48,667 nt of DNA from Gemmataceae bacterium (GCA_003136315.1 PLDW01000091.1:1-48667), one strand, 5' to 3'; counted from the first letter of the stretch, positions 8,682 to 17,543 are shown. A program made the numbers and translations. The notes: generated by a model not told the origin, from the letters alone.

Positions 8682-9865
8682 ATTTCCCGTCGACCGCACT
8701 CAGGGCCCGCCGGGTCCTTGACCGACTCAAACGCGGTGTTCCCCCGGCCGAAGGGATCGACGACCTGGCCGTCGGAATGGAGCACCTGGAGGCCCGGCTC
8801 CTCGACCTCCTCAAGCGTGAGGCCGGACCCCGCTGGCTGGCGATCCAGAGCGAGTACGGCGAAGGGAAGTCCCACTTTCATACCTTCGCCCGCCAGCGGG
8901 CTCTCAGTGCCGGTTTCGCAGTCACTTCACTCGACATCAACAAGGACGAAGGTGCCCTTCACTACCCACAGCGGCACATCAACGTGCTGCTCGAATGTCT
9001 CCGGTCGCCACTGGACCGTTTTGCCCACCTTCAAGGGATCGGGGGGATGGTCCGTGCCTGGCTCGAAATCGCACCCACATCTGAGGTCCAATCCCTCCTC
9101 AGGCACTGCCTCGCCTTGATCCCCGAACTTCCTGCCGGGCGGGATCCCGGGCTGTTCCGGACCTGGGTCTCGGCGGTCCTCGCCAGCGACAAGGAACCGA
9201 TTGCCCGACGGAGACATCAGGCAAACCTGGCCAACTACTTCACGGGCGAGGATCTGATGCATCGCAGCCCGATGGCTCGATTCGCGGCTGGTTACCGCCT
9301 GCAACTGGTCGAACGCTGGCTGGTCGGGGTAGGCCACCACGGATTGCTTCTCTTCGTGGACGAAGTAGACAACATCGTCCGCCAGATCCACACTCGCGGC
9401 CACTCCGGCTGCTTCCGGACGCTCGGCTGGTACTGTGCCAGCCCCGCTCTCGCCGCCACTCGGGTGGTCTTCGCGTCGACCCCCGAGATTCTGGAACAGT
9501 TCAACAACGGTGGGGGCAAGCATTACCTCCACTCTATCCAATCTCAAGCGACCGTCCCGCTTGCCGAGGCCCGCGCCTTCGGGCGCTGGCTCGGAGAGGT
9601 CCACTCCGAAGCCAAGGCCGGTTGGGTCAGCTGCCCCCGTCTGTCCGCGCCGCAGCGACTAGAACTTTTTTCGCGGATTGCGGCGCTCTACATGACGGCG
9701 TGGGGCCGGGCGGACACGCCGACTCATCGTCAGTTGGACGAGCTCGCCCGGCACCCGCAGTTTTCGACAACCCGGAGGTGGGTTCGAGCCGCAGTTCATG
9801 TGATCGAGTGTCTCACCCAGGCCAAAAGCTCCAACATCGAGAACCAAGTTCGCGTCTCTAATTAG
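8678..9865 (+). CDS. BrxD-like (DUF2791) ATP-binding protein, second of the pair
   Basis: This 395-aa protein starts at the GTG at 8678, four bases inside the previous gene. It has the family N-terminus ALRARRVLDRLKRGVPPAEG, Walker A EYGEGKS (about 59-65) and Walker B LLLFVDEVDN (about 222-231), and a sensor-like VVFASTPEIL. It is clearly homologous to the preceding gene but diverged, so the duplication is old and the two subunits probably have distinct jobs. It is the last gene of the operon. No strong terminator follows, only a weak 9-bp inverted repeat (9862-9870 with 9970-9978). Confidence 0.8.
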   Translation: MNFPSTALRARRVLDRLKRGVPPAEGIDDLAVGMEHLEARLLDLLKREAGPRWLAIQSEYGEGKSHFHTFARQRALSAGFAVTSLDINKDEGALHYPQRHINVLLECLRSPLDRFAHLQGIGGMVRAWLEIAPTSEVQSLLRHCLALIPELPAGRDPGLFRTWVSAVLASDKEPIARRRHQANLANYFTGEDLMHRSPMARFAAGYRLQLVERWLVGVGHHGLLLFVDEVDNIVRQIHTRGHSGCFRTLGWYCASPALAATRVVFASTPEILEQFNNGGGKHYLHSIQSQATVPLAEARAFGRWLGEVHSEAKAGWVSCPRLSAPQRLELFSRIAALYMTAWGRADTPTHRQLDELARHPQFSTTRRWVRAAVHVIECLTQAKSSNIENQVRVSN

Positions 9866-10257
9866 CGAATCGACACCCGATGAATGCGGCCTGTTCGCAC
9901 AATTGACCGGAGCCTGATCCATCGCTCCCCCGGCACGTGAAGACGGTGGATGAGGCAGTGGTTAGACTAATTCGCTAAACGCCCTTCCGGCCGGACAGGG
10001 ATGAACCAGCGGTTTCCGTGACCGAAGCCCGGTACAGAATGGGTTGGATTCCGTACCAAACCACGCTAAACTAAACCAATTCGCGGCCTTCCACCGGGCT
10101 GACCGAATACAGTAGAAATGCCTTGGAAGCCAGTGATTTTCGCCGAACACCATGTTCACGAGTACCCGCCTACGGAACCGAAGATTGTTGGATCGTCGGG
10201 AGATACCAGCCACCAGCGAGTTTCAGCATGCTGGGGGCTTTTTGTTGTTTCTGGCCC
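9866..10257. other. Intergenic region between convergent genes
   Basis: No gene is seen. An imperfect hairpin at 10031-10057 (10-bp arms GGTACAGAAT and ATTCCGTACC, one mismatch) and the weak inverted repeat that starts at the end of the last operon gene could end transcription from either side. Confidence 0.45.
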
Positions 10258-11451
10258 TTATTTCCTTCCGCGGAGGTTCGGCAGGAATGCCGTCAGCAGT
10301 CCGATCAGCGGTAGGAACCCGCAGACCTTGTAGACGGCAGCAATCCCTACCTCGTCCGCCAGCCGTCCGAGTGCCGCTGCACCGACCGCCCCCATCCCAA
10401 ACGAAAATCCGAATAACAGCCCGGCGACAAGTCCGACCCGACTCGGCAGTAACTCCTGGGCGTACACCACAATCGCCGAGAACGCCGACGACAGAACCAA
10501 CCCGATTGGGATCGTCAGCGCCACCGTCCAGCACAGGTTCGCGTAAGGCAGGGCAAGGGTGAACGGCACGACCCCGAGGATCGACACCCATATCACGGCC
10601 TTGAAACCGATCCGGTCTCCGATCGGCCCCCCGGCCAGCGTCCCGATGGCGATGGCCCCGAGGAATACGCAGAGATAGACCTGTGCCGCCTGCACTGACA
10701 CGCCGAAGGCGTCGATCAGGTAAAACGTGTAGTAGCTCGTCAGGCTGGCCAAGTAGAAGTTTTTCGAGAACACCAGGCTCAGAAGTATCGCCAGCGAGAT
10801 GACGACCTTCTGGCGAGAGAGGGAATGCCCAACCAACGCCTTCTGCTTCATAGGGCGGTTCGCCAAGCGGCTCCAGTACCACAACCCTACGCGTGCGAGC
10901 ACAACCATCGCCAGCACGGCGGCGACCGAGAACCAGGCCAGACTTCCCTGCCCGCAGGGGACTACGATGAACGCCGCCAGGAGCGGGCCGAGCGCCGTCC
11001 CGGCATTCCCCCCGACCTGGAACAGGGACTGAGCGAACCCATGCCGACCACCGGACGCGAGCCGGGCGATCCGAGACGCCTCCGGATGGAACACCGATGA
11101 CCCGACTCCGACCAGGGCGGCAGCAATCAGAATGGTGGTGAAATCGGCGGCGACCGAAAGAAGAAGCAACCCGGCCAAACTGGCCACCATGCCCACGGGC
11201 AAAGAGAACGGCTGCGGCCGACTGTCGGTGTACAGCCCCACGAAGGGCTGGAGGAGTGAGGCGGTGAGTTGGAAGGCCAGGGTGATCAGCCCGATCTGGG
11301 TGAAGGACAGGGAGTAAGCGTCCTTCAGGAGAGGATAGATCGCCGCGATCAGCGACTGGATGGTGTCGTTCAACAGGTGAGACACGCTTAGCCCTACCAG
11401 CACCGCGAACGCCGTACTGCCACCCGTTTTCCCCGGTTCGTTCAATCCCAC
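10258..11451 (-). CDS. fsr: MFS exporter of the fosmidomycin-resistance (Fsr) type
   Basis: This 397-aa protein has about twelve hydrophobic helices. It carries Fsr-family features such as HLLNDTIQSLIAAIYPLLK near the N-terminus, LTASLLQPFVGLYTDSRP and VGVGSSVFHPEASR, and its length is close to that of E. coli Fsr (about 406 aa). The family pumps small molecules out across the inner membrane by proton exchange and is best known for fosmidomycin efflux. The frame is open further upstream, but I chose the GTG at 11451 because family homology begins right after it (VGLNEPGKTGG). It has no operon partner and points towards the ATPase operon, so its place in the defence island may be incidental. 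Confidence 0.8.
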   Translation of the reverse strand: MGLNEPGKTGGSTAFAVLVGLSVSHLLNDTIQSLIAAIYPLLKDAYSLSFTQIGLITLAFQLTASLLQPFVGLYTDSRPQPFSLPVGMVASLAGLLLLSVAADFTTILIAAALVGVGSSVFHPEASRIARLASGGRHGFAQSLFQVGGNAGTALGPLLAAFIVVPCGQGSLAWFSVAAVLAMVVLARVGLWYWSRLANRPMKQKALVGHSLSRQKVVISLAILLSLVFSKNFYLASLTSYYTFYLIDAFGVSVQAAQVYLCVFLGAIAIGTLAGGPIGDRIGFKAVIWVSILGVVPFTLALPYANLCWTVALTIPIGLVLSSAFSAIVVYAQELLPSRVGLVAGLLFGFSFGMGAVGAAALGRLADEVGIAAVYKVCGFLPLIGLLTAFLPNLRGRK

Positions 11452-12030
11452 CGGCAACCTCCGTGTCCCAGACCGGTCGTTTGAACGACATCTGCAATTC
11501 GGCGGCCCGCAATGAGGATATCGCCGCCCTCGACGATGCAAACGTCGGGTCAGGTTACCTTACGGGTCACGCGCTGACAGTCCCCATGCTTCGCCACTTG
11601 CTGAACTGCGGACGTCCCGGCTACGAAGCGCGGCGACGCGGGGAATGGTGTCGCCAGTCTTGAAGGGTAGCGGCACTGGGCTTCGGACCTTCTAGACGCC
11701 GTCGTCTTGCAGCAGCCAGAACGGCTGCTCCCGGTGGTCGGATTTCCGCTGCGGGCCGAACCGCCGGAGCAGGTCGGTAAGGGCCGCCTCGGCTTTGAGA
11801 AAGGTAACAACGGGCGGCCGCCGTTGCCATCGGCCGAGGACGTAAAGGATCAACAGTGGTTTGTGCGGGGCGCGCTGGTCGTCCTGCCGCCACGTCTTCA
11901 AATCGAAAAACCTCGTCAGATGTCCCGTTGGACGGCCTCGTTAGTATTCTCATGTACAGTATGGCCTATTTCCGGATTCTCCCTATTATATCAAGTTAAT
12001 CTAGGGCTTCTAGACGTTTGGGAGACAACG
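11452..12030. other. Intergenic region with the SBD fragment and a likely promoter
   Basis: Besides the SBD fragment, 11940-12000 is markedly AT-rich (ending CCCTATTATATCAAG) and contains a TATTAT-type -10-like sequence, plausibly the promoter of the ABC-type operon starting at 12031. A GGGAGA ribosome-binding site lies just before the TTG at 12031. Confidence 0.4.
11692..11919 (-). pseudogene. Truncated SBD (phosphorothioate-dependent restriction enzyme) fragment
   Basis: The minus-strand frame encodes FFDLKTWRQDDQRAPHKPLL and continues through LGRWQRRPP and FGPQRKSDHREQPFWLLQDDG before stopping. This is the first half of a sulfur-binding domain. A full enzyme would be several times longer and carry a C-terminal HNH nuclease, which is absent. 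No ATG precedes the motif; CTG at 11917-11919 or TTG at 11901 would be the only starts. It resembles the fragment at 1-150 but is not identical to it. I read it as a decayed gene. Confidence 0.65.
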
Positions 12031-12765
12031 TTGATCGCCCCACAGTTCGTCCACGGCGTGCGGCCACAGGGCTGGGTGGAGGTCGATGCAGCACGGCTTC
12101 TGCTCGTCCTCGCCCGCTTCGCGCGCCCTGCGGACGCCATCACGCGGCGACTACCCTGCCTGCCCAGTGACCCGTTCGAGTCGCACTTCGCATCGGAATA
12201 CTACCTTCAGAAGCTCGACTTCCTGCTGCGTTATCCAGCCTATTTCGTCTACGAACTGACGGAGTTGCACTACGCGGGGGACGAAGCGGCCTCTGACGCC
12301 GACGAGGTGAAGGCGACGATCCGACGCATCTTGACGGACGAGGAGCCTGAGCTTCAGACGATCCCATTCCGAAAGTTCTGGCGGGGCGCTTACGAGCGGC
12401 TCGATAACGTCGAGGCGTGGTGGCTAGCCCGCCGCCTGGTCTACACGAAGTTTGAGCCGCGTGGACTGTCGGCACCATGGAAGCACTACTTCCTTACCGA
12501 GCAAGGCGTCGCCATAGCTAACCAGCTCCGGGACAACCTGGATCACGCCGCCTGGTACGCCGAGCGGATCGGCGAGATCCACCGTTACATGGGGCACCTG
12601 AGTGCGTCAGACATCAAGGCACGGCAGTACCGGCACGAACGATACCGCCGGGCCCAGATCAACGAACTGATCCCCGATCTCACCGTGGGGGAGATCAGGC
12701 AGAACTTCGAGGACGTTTTCGGCGAGACGCTAGAGGTGCCGATTGGCCAAGAAACAAACGGCTGA
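12031..12765 (+). CDS. Small partner protein of an ABC-three-component-type system
   Basis: A protein of about 244 aa. The frame is open upstream, but that part covers the antisense SBD fragment and an AT-rich promoter-like stretch. I therefore prefer the TTG at 12031, which follows GGGAGA by five bases. The product is helical and acidic (HFASEYYLQKLDFLLRYPA, then a YFLTEQGVAIANQL stretch that looks like a winged helix). It overlaps the ATPase gene by 23 bases. In ABC-3C systems a short middle component is encoded with the ABC ATPase and the effector, and this protein fits that slot by position and size. I do not recognise its sequence family with certainty. Confidence 0.6.
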   Translation: MIAPQFVHGVRPQGWVEVDAARLLLVLARFARPADAITRRLPCLPSDPFESHFASEYYLQKLDFLLRYPAYFVYELTELHYAGDEAASDADEVKATIRRILTDEEPELQTIPFRKFWRGAYERLDNVEAWWLARRLVYTKFEPRGLSAPWKHYFLTEQGVAIANQLRDNLDHAAWYAERIGEIHRYMGHLSASDIKARQYRHERYRRAQINELIPDLTVGEIRQNFEDVFGETLEVPIGQETNG

Positions 12766-14821
12766 GGACAAGTCTTCGCCGGCACTCAGCACCGACGACA
12801 TTACCGACCGCGCCCTGGCGAAATTCGGACCCAGGCTGCGTGAGCAGTTTTCGCGTGAACAGGTGCGCGAGGTGGTCGCCTCTCTCGATCTCCGAAAACT
12901 GCGCCCGACCCAGAAGGTTCCCAGGCTCGTCATCCGGTGGCTCCGGTTCACCGGGACGAAGGAGCCGACTGGGAAGAAGGCGGCTTCCATAGACTACGCC
13001 AGGGAGTTTGCCCCGGGCGTGAACGTGATCCTCATTGAGGACAACCTGGTCGGCAAGTCAACGATCCTGAAGACTATCGAGTTCGCGCTCACCGGCGACG
13101 ACGGGGACTACGACGATGACGTGAAGGCGTGGATTAAGAACATTTGGCTGAGGTTCACGCTCGACGACCGCGAGTACACCATCCTGCTCGCGCGTCGGGA
13201 AGATGGGCTGCACGGTGCGCTCGTGCCGGGGAAGAAGGAGTGCCTGATCGAGGAGATACCCGCGGGAGAATCGTCGGTCGGCTTCCGCTGCGAGGGCAGC
13301 GAGGACATCCAGGCGGAACTCAGGGCTTTCTTTATCTACGAATTCAAGCTGGCGTCGATGGGCTGGACGCAGGCTCACCCTTCCGGCGACGGGCGTTCTT
13401 CCGAATGCTGGGCTACCTGGCAAACATTTTTCCAAGCTCTCCGCATCCCGGACGACGATCATACGTACCTCTTGTGCAAGCCCGACCCCGGGCTCGGCAA
13501 CCAAGAACAATTGCTGTTTTCCGCGTTCCTGGGACTCCACCTCATTGAACCCCTGAACCAACTGAGTATGGAGGCTTCTTCGATCAGGAAGAAGACTGCC
13601 GCCAAGGAGGAAGACTCCGACCGCACCGCCGAACGTAAGCGGGATCTTGCCCGCCGCCGCAAGGATCTACAGTCGCAACTCACGGCGCTGGACGACGACC
13701 TCAACCGCCGGCTCTGCGTCCTCCTGGGCGGCGACCTGTCCCAGCAGATTGTTGAGGCAGAGGCCGAGCTCGCCACCGCGGAAATGGAAGCAAGGCTCCT
13801 GGAGGAACAGCTCCAGCACTTGAGGAGCCAAGTGCTCCAACAGCGAGCGACGGCCAGGAGGCTGCGTGAACAGATTGCCCTGAGCGGCGAGCTGTCGGGG
13901 ATCGAAGTCAGCCTTTGCCCGCATTGCACGCAGGGCATCAACGCTGACGCAGTGGAGCGCGAGCAAAAGCTTCACAAGTGCCGCGTGTGCGCCAAGCAGG
14001 TACCGGAGGCGCCCGAGGAAGAGGCGGCGATACTCGAAGGGGCCGCCGTCGAATTCGAGAAACGCGGGGAAGCTATCCAGGACAACCACGACGAGGTCAG
14101 CGAACAGCTGACCGACGCCCGGAAGGCGGTCGAGGCGGCGAAGCTGCGTGCGGAATCCGTCAGGGCCGCCCCAAGGAAGGGCATCTCCGCCGACGACCTC
14201 ACACGCGACAACGAGACCCGTGCATCTCTGAACCGTCAGATCGGGGGCATCGATCACGAACTTTCGACCCTCGACCGTTCGAGTGACCCGGAAGCTGACC
14301 AGCGAGAGAAGCGGTCGAAAATCATCGAGAGGGTCCAAGCCGTGCTCAAGGAGGAGGCGGAAGCAAAGAACGAAGCCATCCACAAGCGTCTGAACGAACT
14401 TGTCCAGCCCGTGGTTGCCGCCTTGCGGGCGAACGAAATCGGCGGGGTCAACTGCTCGCCGATGGGCGTCGTCCGGCTAACGAAGGGCGGCAAGCAGATA
14501 GCCTTCACGAGGATCAAAAACCCCGGTGAGCGATTCCGCGCGAAGCTAGCCCTCTACCTCGCCATGATGCAGCTCGGCTGCGAGCCCGGCTTCGGTCGGC
14601 ACCCAGGGTTCCTGCTTATTGACCAGCTCGGGACGGCCGAAATCGTCCCCGTCGATCTACAGGCCTCGGCTGGGGCCCTGAAGCACATCGACGACAACTT
14701 CGGGGATAGGGTGCAGATCATCTGCTGCACCGCTCGCCCCGAGTTCAAGATGGCAACGGCGGCGACGAAAATCTACGGACCAACCGCCCCTGAACCTGGC
14801 GGGAAGCAGTACGCCTTCTGA
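12743..14821 (+). CDS. Rad50/SMC-like ABC ATPase with zinc-binding coiled coil
   Basis: This 692-aa protein starts at the TTG at 12743 with GAGGTG upstream. It has a Walker A of the form EDNLVGKST (about 99-107), a long coiled coil (about 275-480) broken by CPHC and CRVC pairs (from about 392) that look like a zinc hook or ribbon, an ABC signature region PGERFRAKLAL (about 594) and Walker B FLLIDQLG (about 622-629). The first P-loop residue is not Gly, and Walker B has Gln where most family members have the catalytic Glu, both worth noting. The RecN/Rad50-like layout and the flanking genes match the ABC-three-component ATPases thought to sense invading DNA and switch on a linked effector. Confidence 0.75.
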   Translation: MAKKQTAEDKSSPALSTDDITDRALAKFGPRLREQFSREQVREVVASLDLRKLRPTQKVPRLVIRWLRFTGTKEPTGKKAASIDYAREFAPGVNVILIEDNLVGKSTILKTIEFALTGDDGDYDDDVKAWIKNIWLRFTLDDREYTILLARREDGLHGALVPGKKECLIEEIPAGESSVGFRCEGSEDIQAELRAFFIYEFKLASMGWTQAHPSGDGRSSECWATWQTFFQALRIPDDDHTYLLCKPDPGLGNQEQLLFSAFLGLHLIEPLNQLSMEASSIRKKTAAKEEDSDRTAERKRDLARRRKDLQSQLTALDDDLNRRLCVLLGGDLSQQIVEAEAELATAEMEARLLEEQLQHLRSQVLQQRATARRLREQIALSGELSGIEVSLCPHCTQGINADAVEREQKLHKCRVCAKQVPEAPEEEAAILEGAAVEFEKRGEAIQDNHDEVSEQLTDARKAVEAAKLRAESVRAAPRKGISADDLTRDNETRASLNRQIGGIDHELSTLDRSSDPEADQREKRSKIIERVQAVLKEEAEAKNEAIHKRLNELVQPVVAALRANEIGGVNCSPMGVVRLTKGGKQIAFTRIKNPGERFRAKLALYLAMMQLGCEPGFGRHPGFLLIDQLGTAEIVPVDLQASAGALKHIDDNFGDRVQIICCTARPEFKMATAATKIYGPTAPEPGGKQYAF

Positions 14822-14828
14822 GGAGCCG

Positions 14829-17075
14829 ATGGCAGACTGGAGCCAGTGGGAGAAACGACTGAAGGGTGCGGGCGAGGACATCGACGACGTGGTGGACGAG
14901 CTTGTTTCGCAAGTCCTGTCGGTCCCTCCCGACCAAGAGGCAGTCCCCGCGCTGATACTCGCTCTGGATTCCGCACGCTCCGACCTCAGCCGTGCCGACG
15001 CAGCCACCTCGCTGGTCTGGGTCGCGGACAAAGATGACGTCTTTGCTGTCGATTGCCTGGAGAGGGCATTCGAGAGGGACAAGGCCAGCCCTTTCCTTGC
15101 CCCGTCGCTGCTTGGCGCCCTTGGCTTGCTGGGCTTACGCAGCGAGACGGCGCGCGCTGGGGCGAAGCGGTTCGTACTCAAGCTCCAGAAGACGGACTTT
15201 AGCCCGCTGCTGACCGCCGGGGCCAAGGTGATTGGCATGCTGTGCGACCGCGAGGATGATAAGGCGCTGCGTACGAAACTGGCGAAGCTCACCGAGACGC
15301 AAGACGTCGCCGCCCACGCCGAGTGCAGGCAGCAGCTCGCCCTCTTGAGGTTCGGAGACGCCCTCCTATCCGAGCAGCCAGATGAACTCACCAACCGCCT
15401 GCGCGAAGCGCGGGAAGCATTCACAGTCGCCGAGACGTCGGAGGAGACCAGGCCAGACGCGGCCCTGTGCGGGCTCCTGCTTGACCTAGTGCTCCAGTTC
15501 GAGGCGCTGGAACTCGACCGGCAGGCGGCGGCTACCGCGATCTCGGGGATGGTTGGTCGCCTCCGGGCGCAGCTTACTGACCTGGGAGCGGGGGTTTTCC
15601 AGGGCACCCACAGCCCGGCCGCCGTCCAGTTCAGCCGGAACGCCTTGCGCCTTGCGAAAGCAGTCGAGAAGGCCGCCGGGGAAGCCGCAACAGCCACCCG
15701 GTGGACCCAGTACGACGAGTCGGTTTCGACCCTGGCCCGCTGCTACGCAGATATACGCTACCAGCCTCTGGCGTTCCCCGGTCAGGAGCGGGTAGGAGCG
15801 GCAATGAGCAGCATAGCCAACCGCGTCCTGAAGCCGCGCCTCGGTCCTATCTTGAACTGGAAGGTGGGTCGTGACAGCATGGCCCAGGTGATCGAGAACT
15901 ACCGGCACCTGCACGGTGACGACGAAGTGCTGGCAGGCCTCCTCGCCCTTCAGGAAGCCGAGGCGGAGACGGCACGGCAAGCGGGCCATGGTCTTTCACT
16001 GGAAAAGCAGGCAAAACTGGCAGCTTTGGCGAACACGCTGAACCGCAAGCCGGACGAGTTGGTGGATGAAATGACCGTCGGGATGAAGACGGCCCACGGG
16101 CCGGCGGGGTGGGCTGTGAGCTACGGACTCTTGCCGAGGTCTAGCTTGGCCACACAGCAGGAGGGAAGGAGCATGTCGTTGCCGAGGGTGGGGATCATCA
16201 CCGCGCTGACCGAGGAGTATGACGCGGTGCGCGTGATGCTGGCGAACGAGAAGAGACACGACACGCCCGGCCCGGGTGCCGGACACGAGTACCTGCTGGG
16301 CGAGATCGCGTCCTTGCGCAGAGGAACCCACCAAGTGGTTCTGGCCCAGACGGGAAGGATGGGCAACACCTCGGCGGCGCTCGGCACGTCGAAGATGCTG
16401 ATCGATTTCCCGAGCCTCGACCTGATCATCATGTGCGGAATCGCCGGCGGCGTCCCCAACCCGGAAAAGGCGGACGAGCATGTCCGACTCGGCGATGTAG
16501 TCGTCTCCAACGGGCAGGGCGTGATCCAGTACGATTTCGGGAAGCAGACCCTCGCGAGCTTCGACCACCGGCATGCACCGCGACCGCCGAGCTCCAGTCT
16601 GCTGCAGGCGGTGCAGATCCTGGAGCAGGACCGGCTCACTGGAAAGCGCCCGTGGGAGGCCCATTTCCAGGCAGGGCTGGAGAAGCGCGACCTGAAGAAG
16701 CCAGACGGATCGACGGACGTAGTTCTCGACAAAGATGGTCAGCCCGTCGCTCATCCTGCGTACTCTGGCCCGCTGCCTCGGATCTTCCACGGTCCGATAG
16801 GTTCCGCAAACTGCGTTCAGGGAGATTTTCGCAGGCGCGACAAGCTCCGCGACAAGTTCAAGATCAAGGCAGTGGAGATGGAGGGGGCTGGGATTGCCGA
16901 CGCTTCTTGGGAGTACGAGAAGGCGGGATACCTGATCGTTCGTGGGGTTTGCGACTACTGCGACAATAGGACGAAGGCGACACAAACGGACGCCTGGAGG
17001 CCCTACGTTGCAATGGCCGCCGCCGGTTACGTTCGCGCCCTGCTGGAGGTGATCCCTGCGGACGCGACTGCATAG
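14829..17075 (+). CDS. Effector with helical N-terminus and C-terminal nucleosidase domain
   Basis: This 748-aa protein starts at an ATG seven bases after the ATPase stop (TGAGGAGCCG before it). Residues 1-440 are alpha-helical and repeat-like. From about residue 449 a PNP/MTAN-type nucleosidase domain follows. It has VGIITALTEEYDAV at its start, the glycine motif MCGIAGGVPNP, the purine-site Glu region VEMEGAGIADA and VRGVCDYCD with the catalytic-type Asp. Such domains cleave the glycosidic bond of purine nucleosides or nucleotides and are used as toxic effectors in several anti-phage systems. Here it would be triggered by the ABC ATPase. An internal ATG at 16173, preceded by GAGGGAAGGAGC, could also yield the nucleosidase alone (300 aa). 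Confidence 0.75.
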   Translation: MADWSQWEKRLKGAGEDIDDVVDELVSQVLSVPPDQEAVPALILALDSARSDLSRADAATSLVWVADKDDVFAVDCLERAFERDKASPFLAPSLLGALGLLGLRSETARAGAKRFVLKLQKTDFSPLLTAGAKVIGMLCDREDDKALRTKLAKLTETQDVAAHAECRQQLALLRFGDALLSEQPDELTNRLREAREAFTVAETSEETRPDAALCGLLLDLVLQFEALELDRQAAATAISGMVGRLRAQLTDLGAGVFQGTHSPAAVQFSRNALRLAKAVEKAAGEAATATRWTQYDESVSTLARCYADIRYQPLAFPGQERVGAAMSSIANRVLKPRLGPILNWKVGRDSMAQVIENYRHLHGDDEVLAGLLALQEAEAETARQAGHGLSLEKQAKLAALANTLNRKPDELVDEMTVGMKTAHGPAGWAVSYGLLPRSSLATQQEGRSMSLPRVGIITALTEEYDAVRVMLANEKRHDTPGPGAGHEYLLGEIASLRRGTHQVVLAQTGRMGNTSAALGTSKMLIDFPSLDLIIMCGIAGGVPNPEKADEHVRLGDVVVSNGQGVIQYDFGKQTLASFDHRHAPRPPSSSLLQAVQILEQDRLTGKRPWEAHFQAGLEKRDLKKPDGSTDVVLDKDGQPVAHPAYSGPLPRIFHGPIGSANCVQGDFRRRDKLRDKFKIKAVEMEGAGIADASWEYEKAGYLIVRGVCDYCDNRTKATQTDAWRPYVAMAAAGYVRALLEVIPADATA

Positions 17076-17410
17076 GATAGCGCGAACCGACTTCGCGGCC
17101 CGAACCCTGTGAAAGGCAAACTGAATCCGTCCCCAGAACGCCGACATGGTCAGGAGTGAAGAGAAAACCCATCAAAGAACGCTTCGCCGCCTCCCTCGCG
17201 ACGGCCGGTGACGACGAGTGTTGGAGCTGGACCCGACGCCACTGTGGGAGATCTGCCTGAAGAAGTGATTCAATATCTGCAAACCGCGACCCCACCTCAT
17301 TCCCCACCTGCCGCCTCCCGGGATGCTTTGCGTGTGCGTGCATGCCCCGCGGGTCGCAAAACGTCGGCCTCGACAGTCACTCGTATTTGGCAGCGATCCA
17401 TTGCAGGAAA

Positions 17411-17436
17411 TGAAAAAGCCCCAGGGATTCTGGGGC
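17411..17436 (-). terminator. Rho-independent terminator
   Basis: Arms GCCCCAG and CTGGGGC with a 5-base loop. On the minus strand they are followed by a CTTTTT run. It lies downstream, in minus-strand sense, of the tRNA scar at 17502-17543 and may have belonged to the original tRNA gene. Confidence 0.65.
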
Positions 17437-17501
17437 GGTTTCCTGCACAGTTTCCTGCACTACCACGGACTTCACCTCGCAAAACCCTTGTTTTCTAAGT
17501 A

Positions 17502-17543
17502 CACCCAGCAGGAGTCGAACCTGCAACCTTCGGTTCCGTAGCC
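17502..17543 (-). pseudogene. 3' half of a tRNA (tRNA-Arg-like), probable integration scar
   Basis: On the minus strand this reads as the last part of a tRNA: an anticodon-loop-like CTACGGA, then a perfect T-arm (GCAGG, TTCGACT, CCTGC) and the 3' acceptor strand TGGGTGT plus A. The 5' half of the tRNA is absent. The sequence before the loop does not pair into a proper anticodon stem. The conserved part resembles tRNA-Arg(ACG). A 3'-half that starts at the anticodon loop is what integration of a tyrosine-recombinase element leaves at its far end. Confidence 0.6.

Noticed and set aside
1177..9865. Naming the operon BREX or Pgl
   Set aside because: Only BrxD-type ATPases are shared; the methyltransferase, PglZ and helicase that define those systems are absent.
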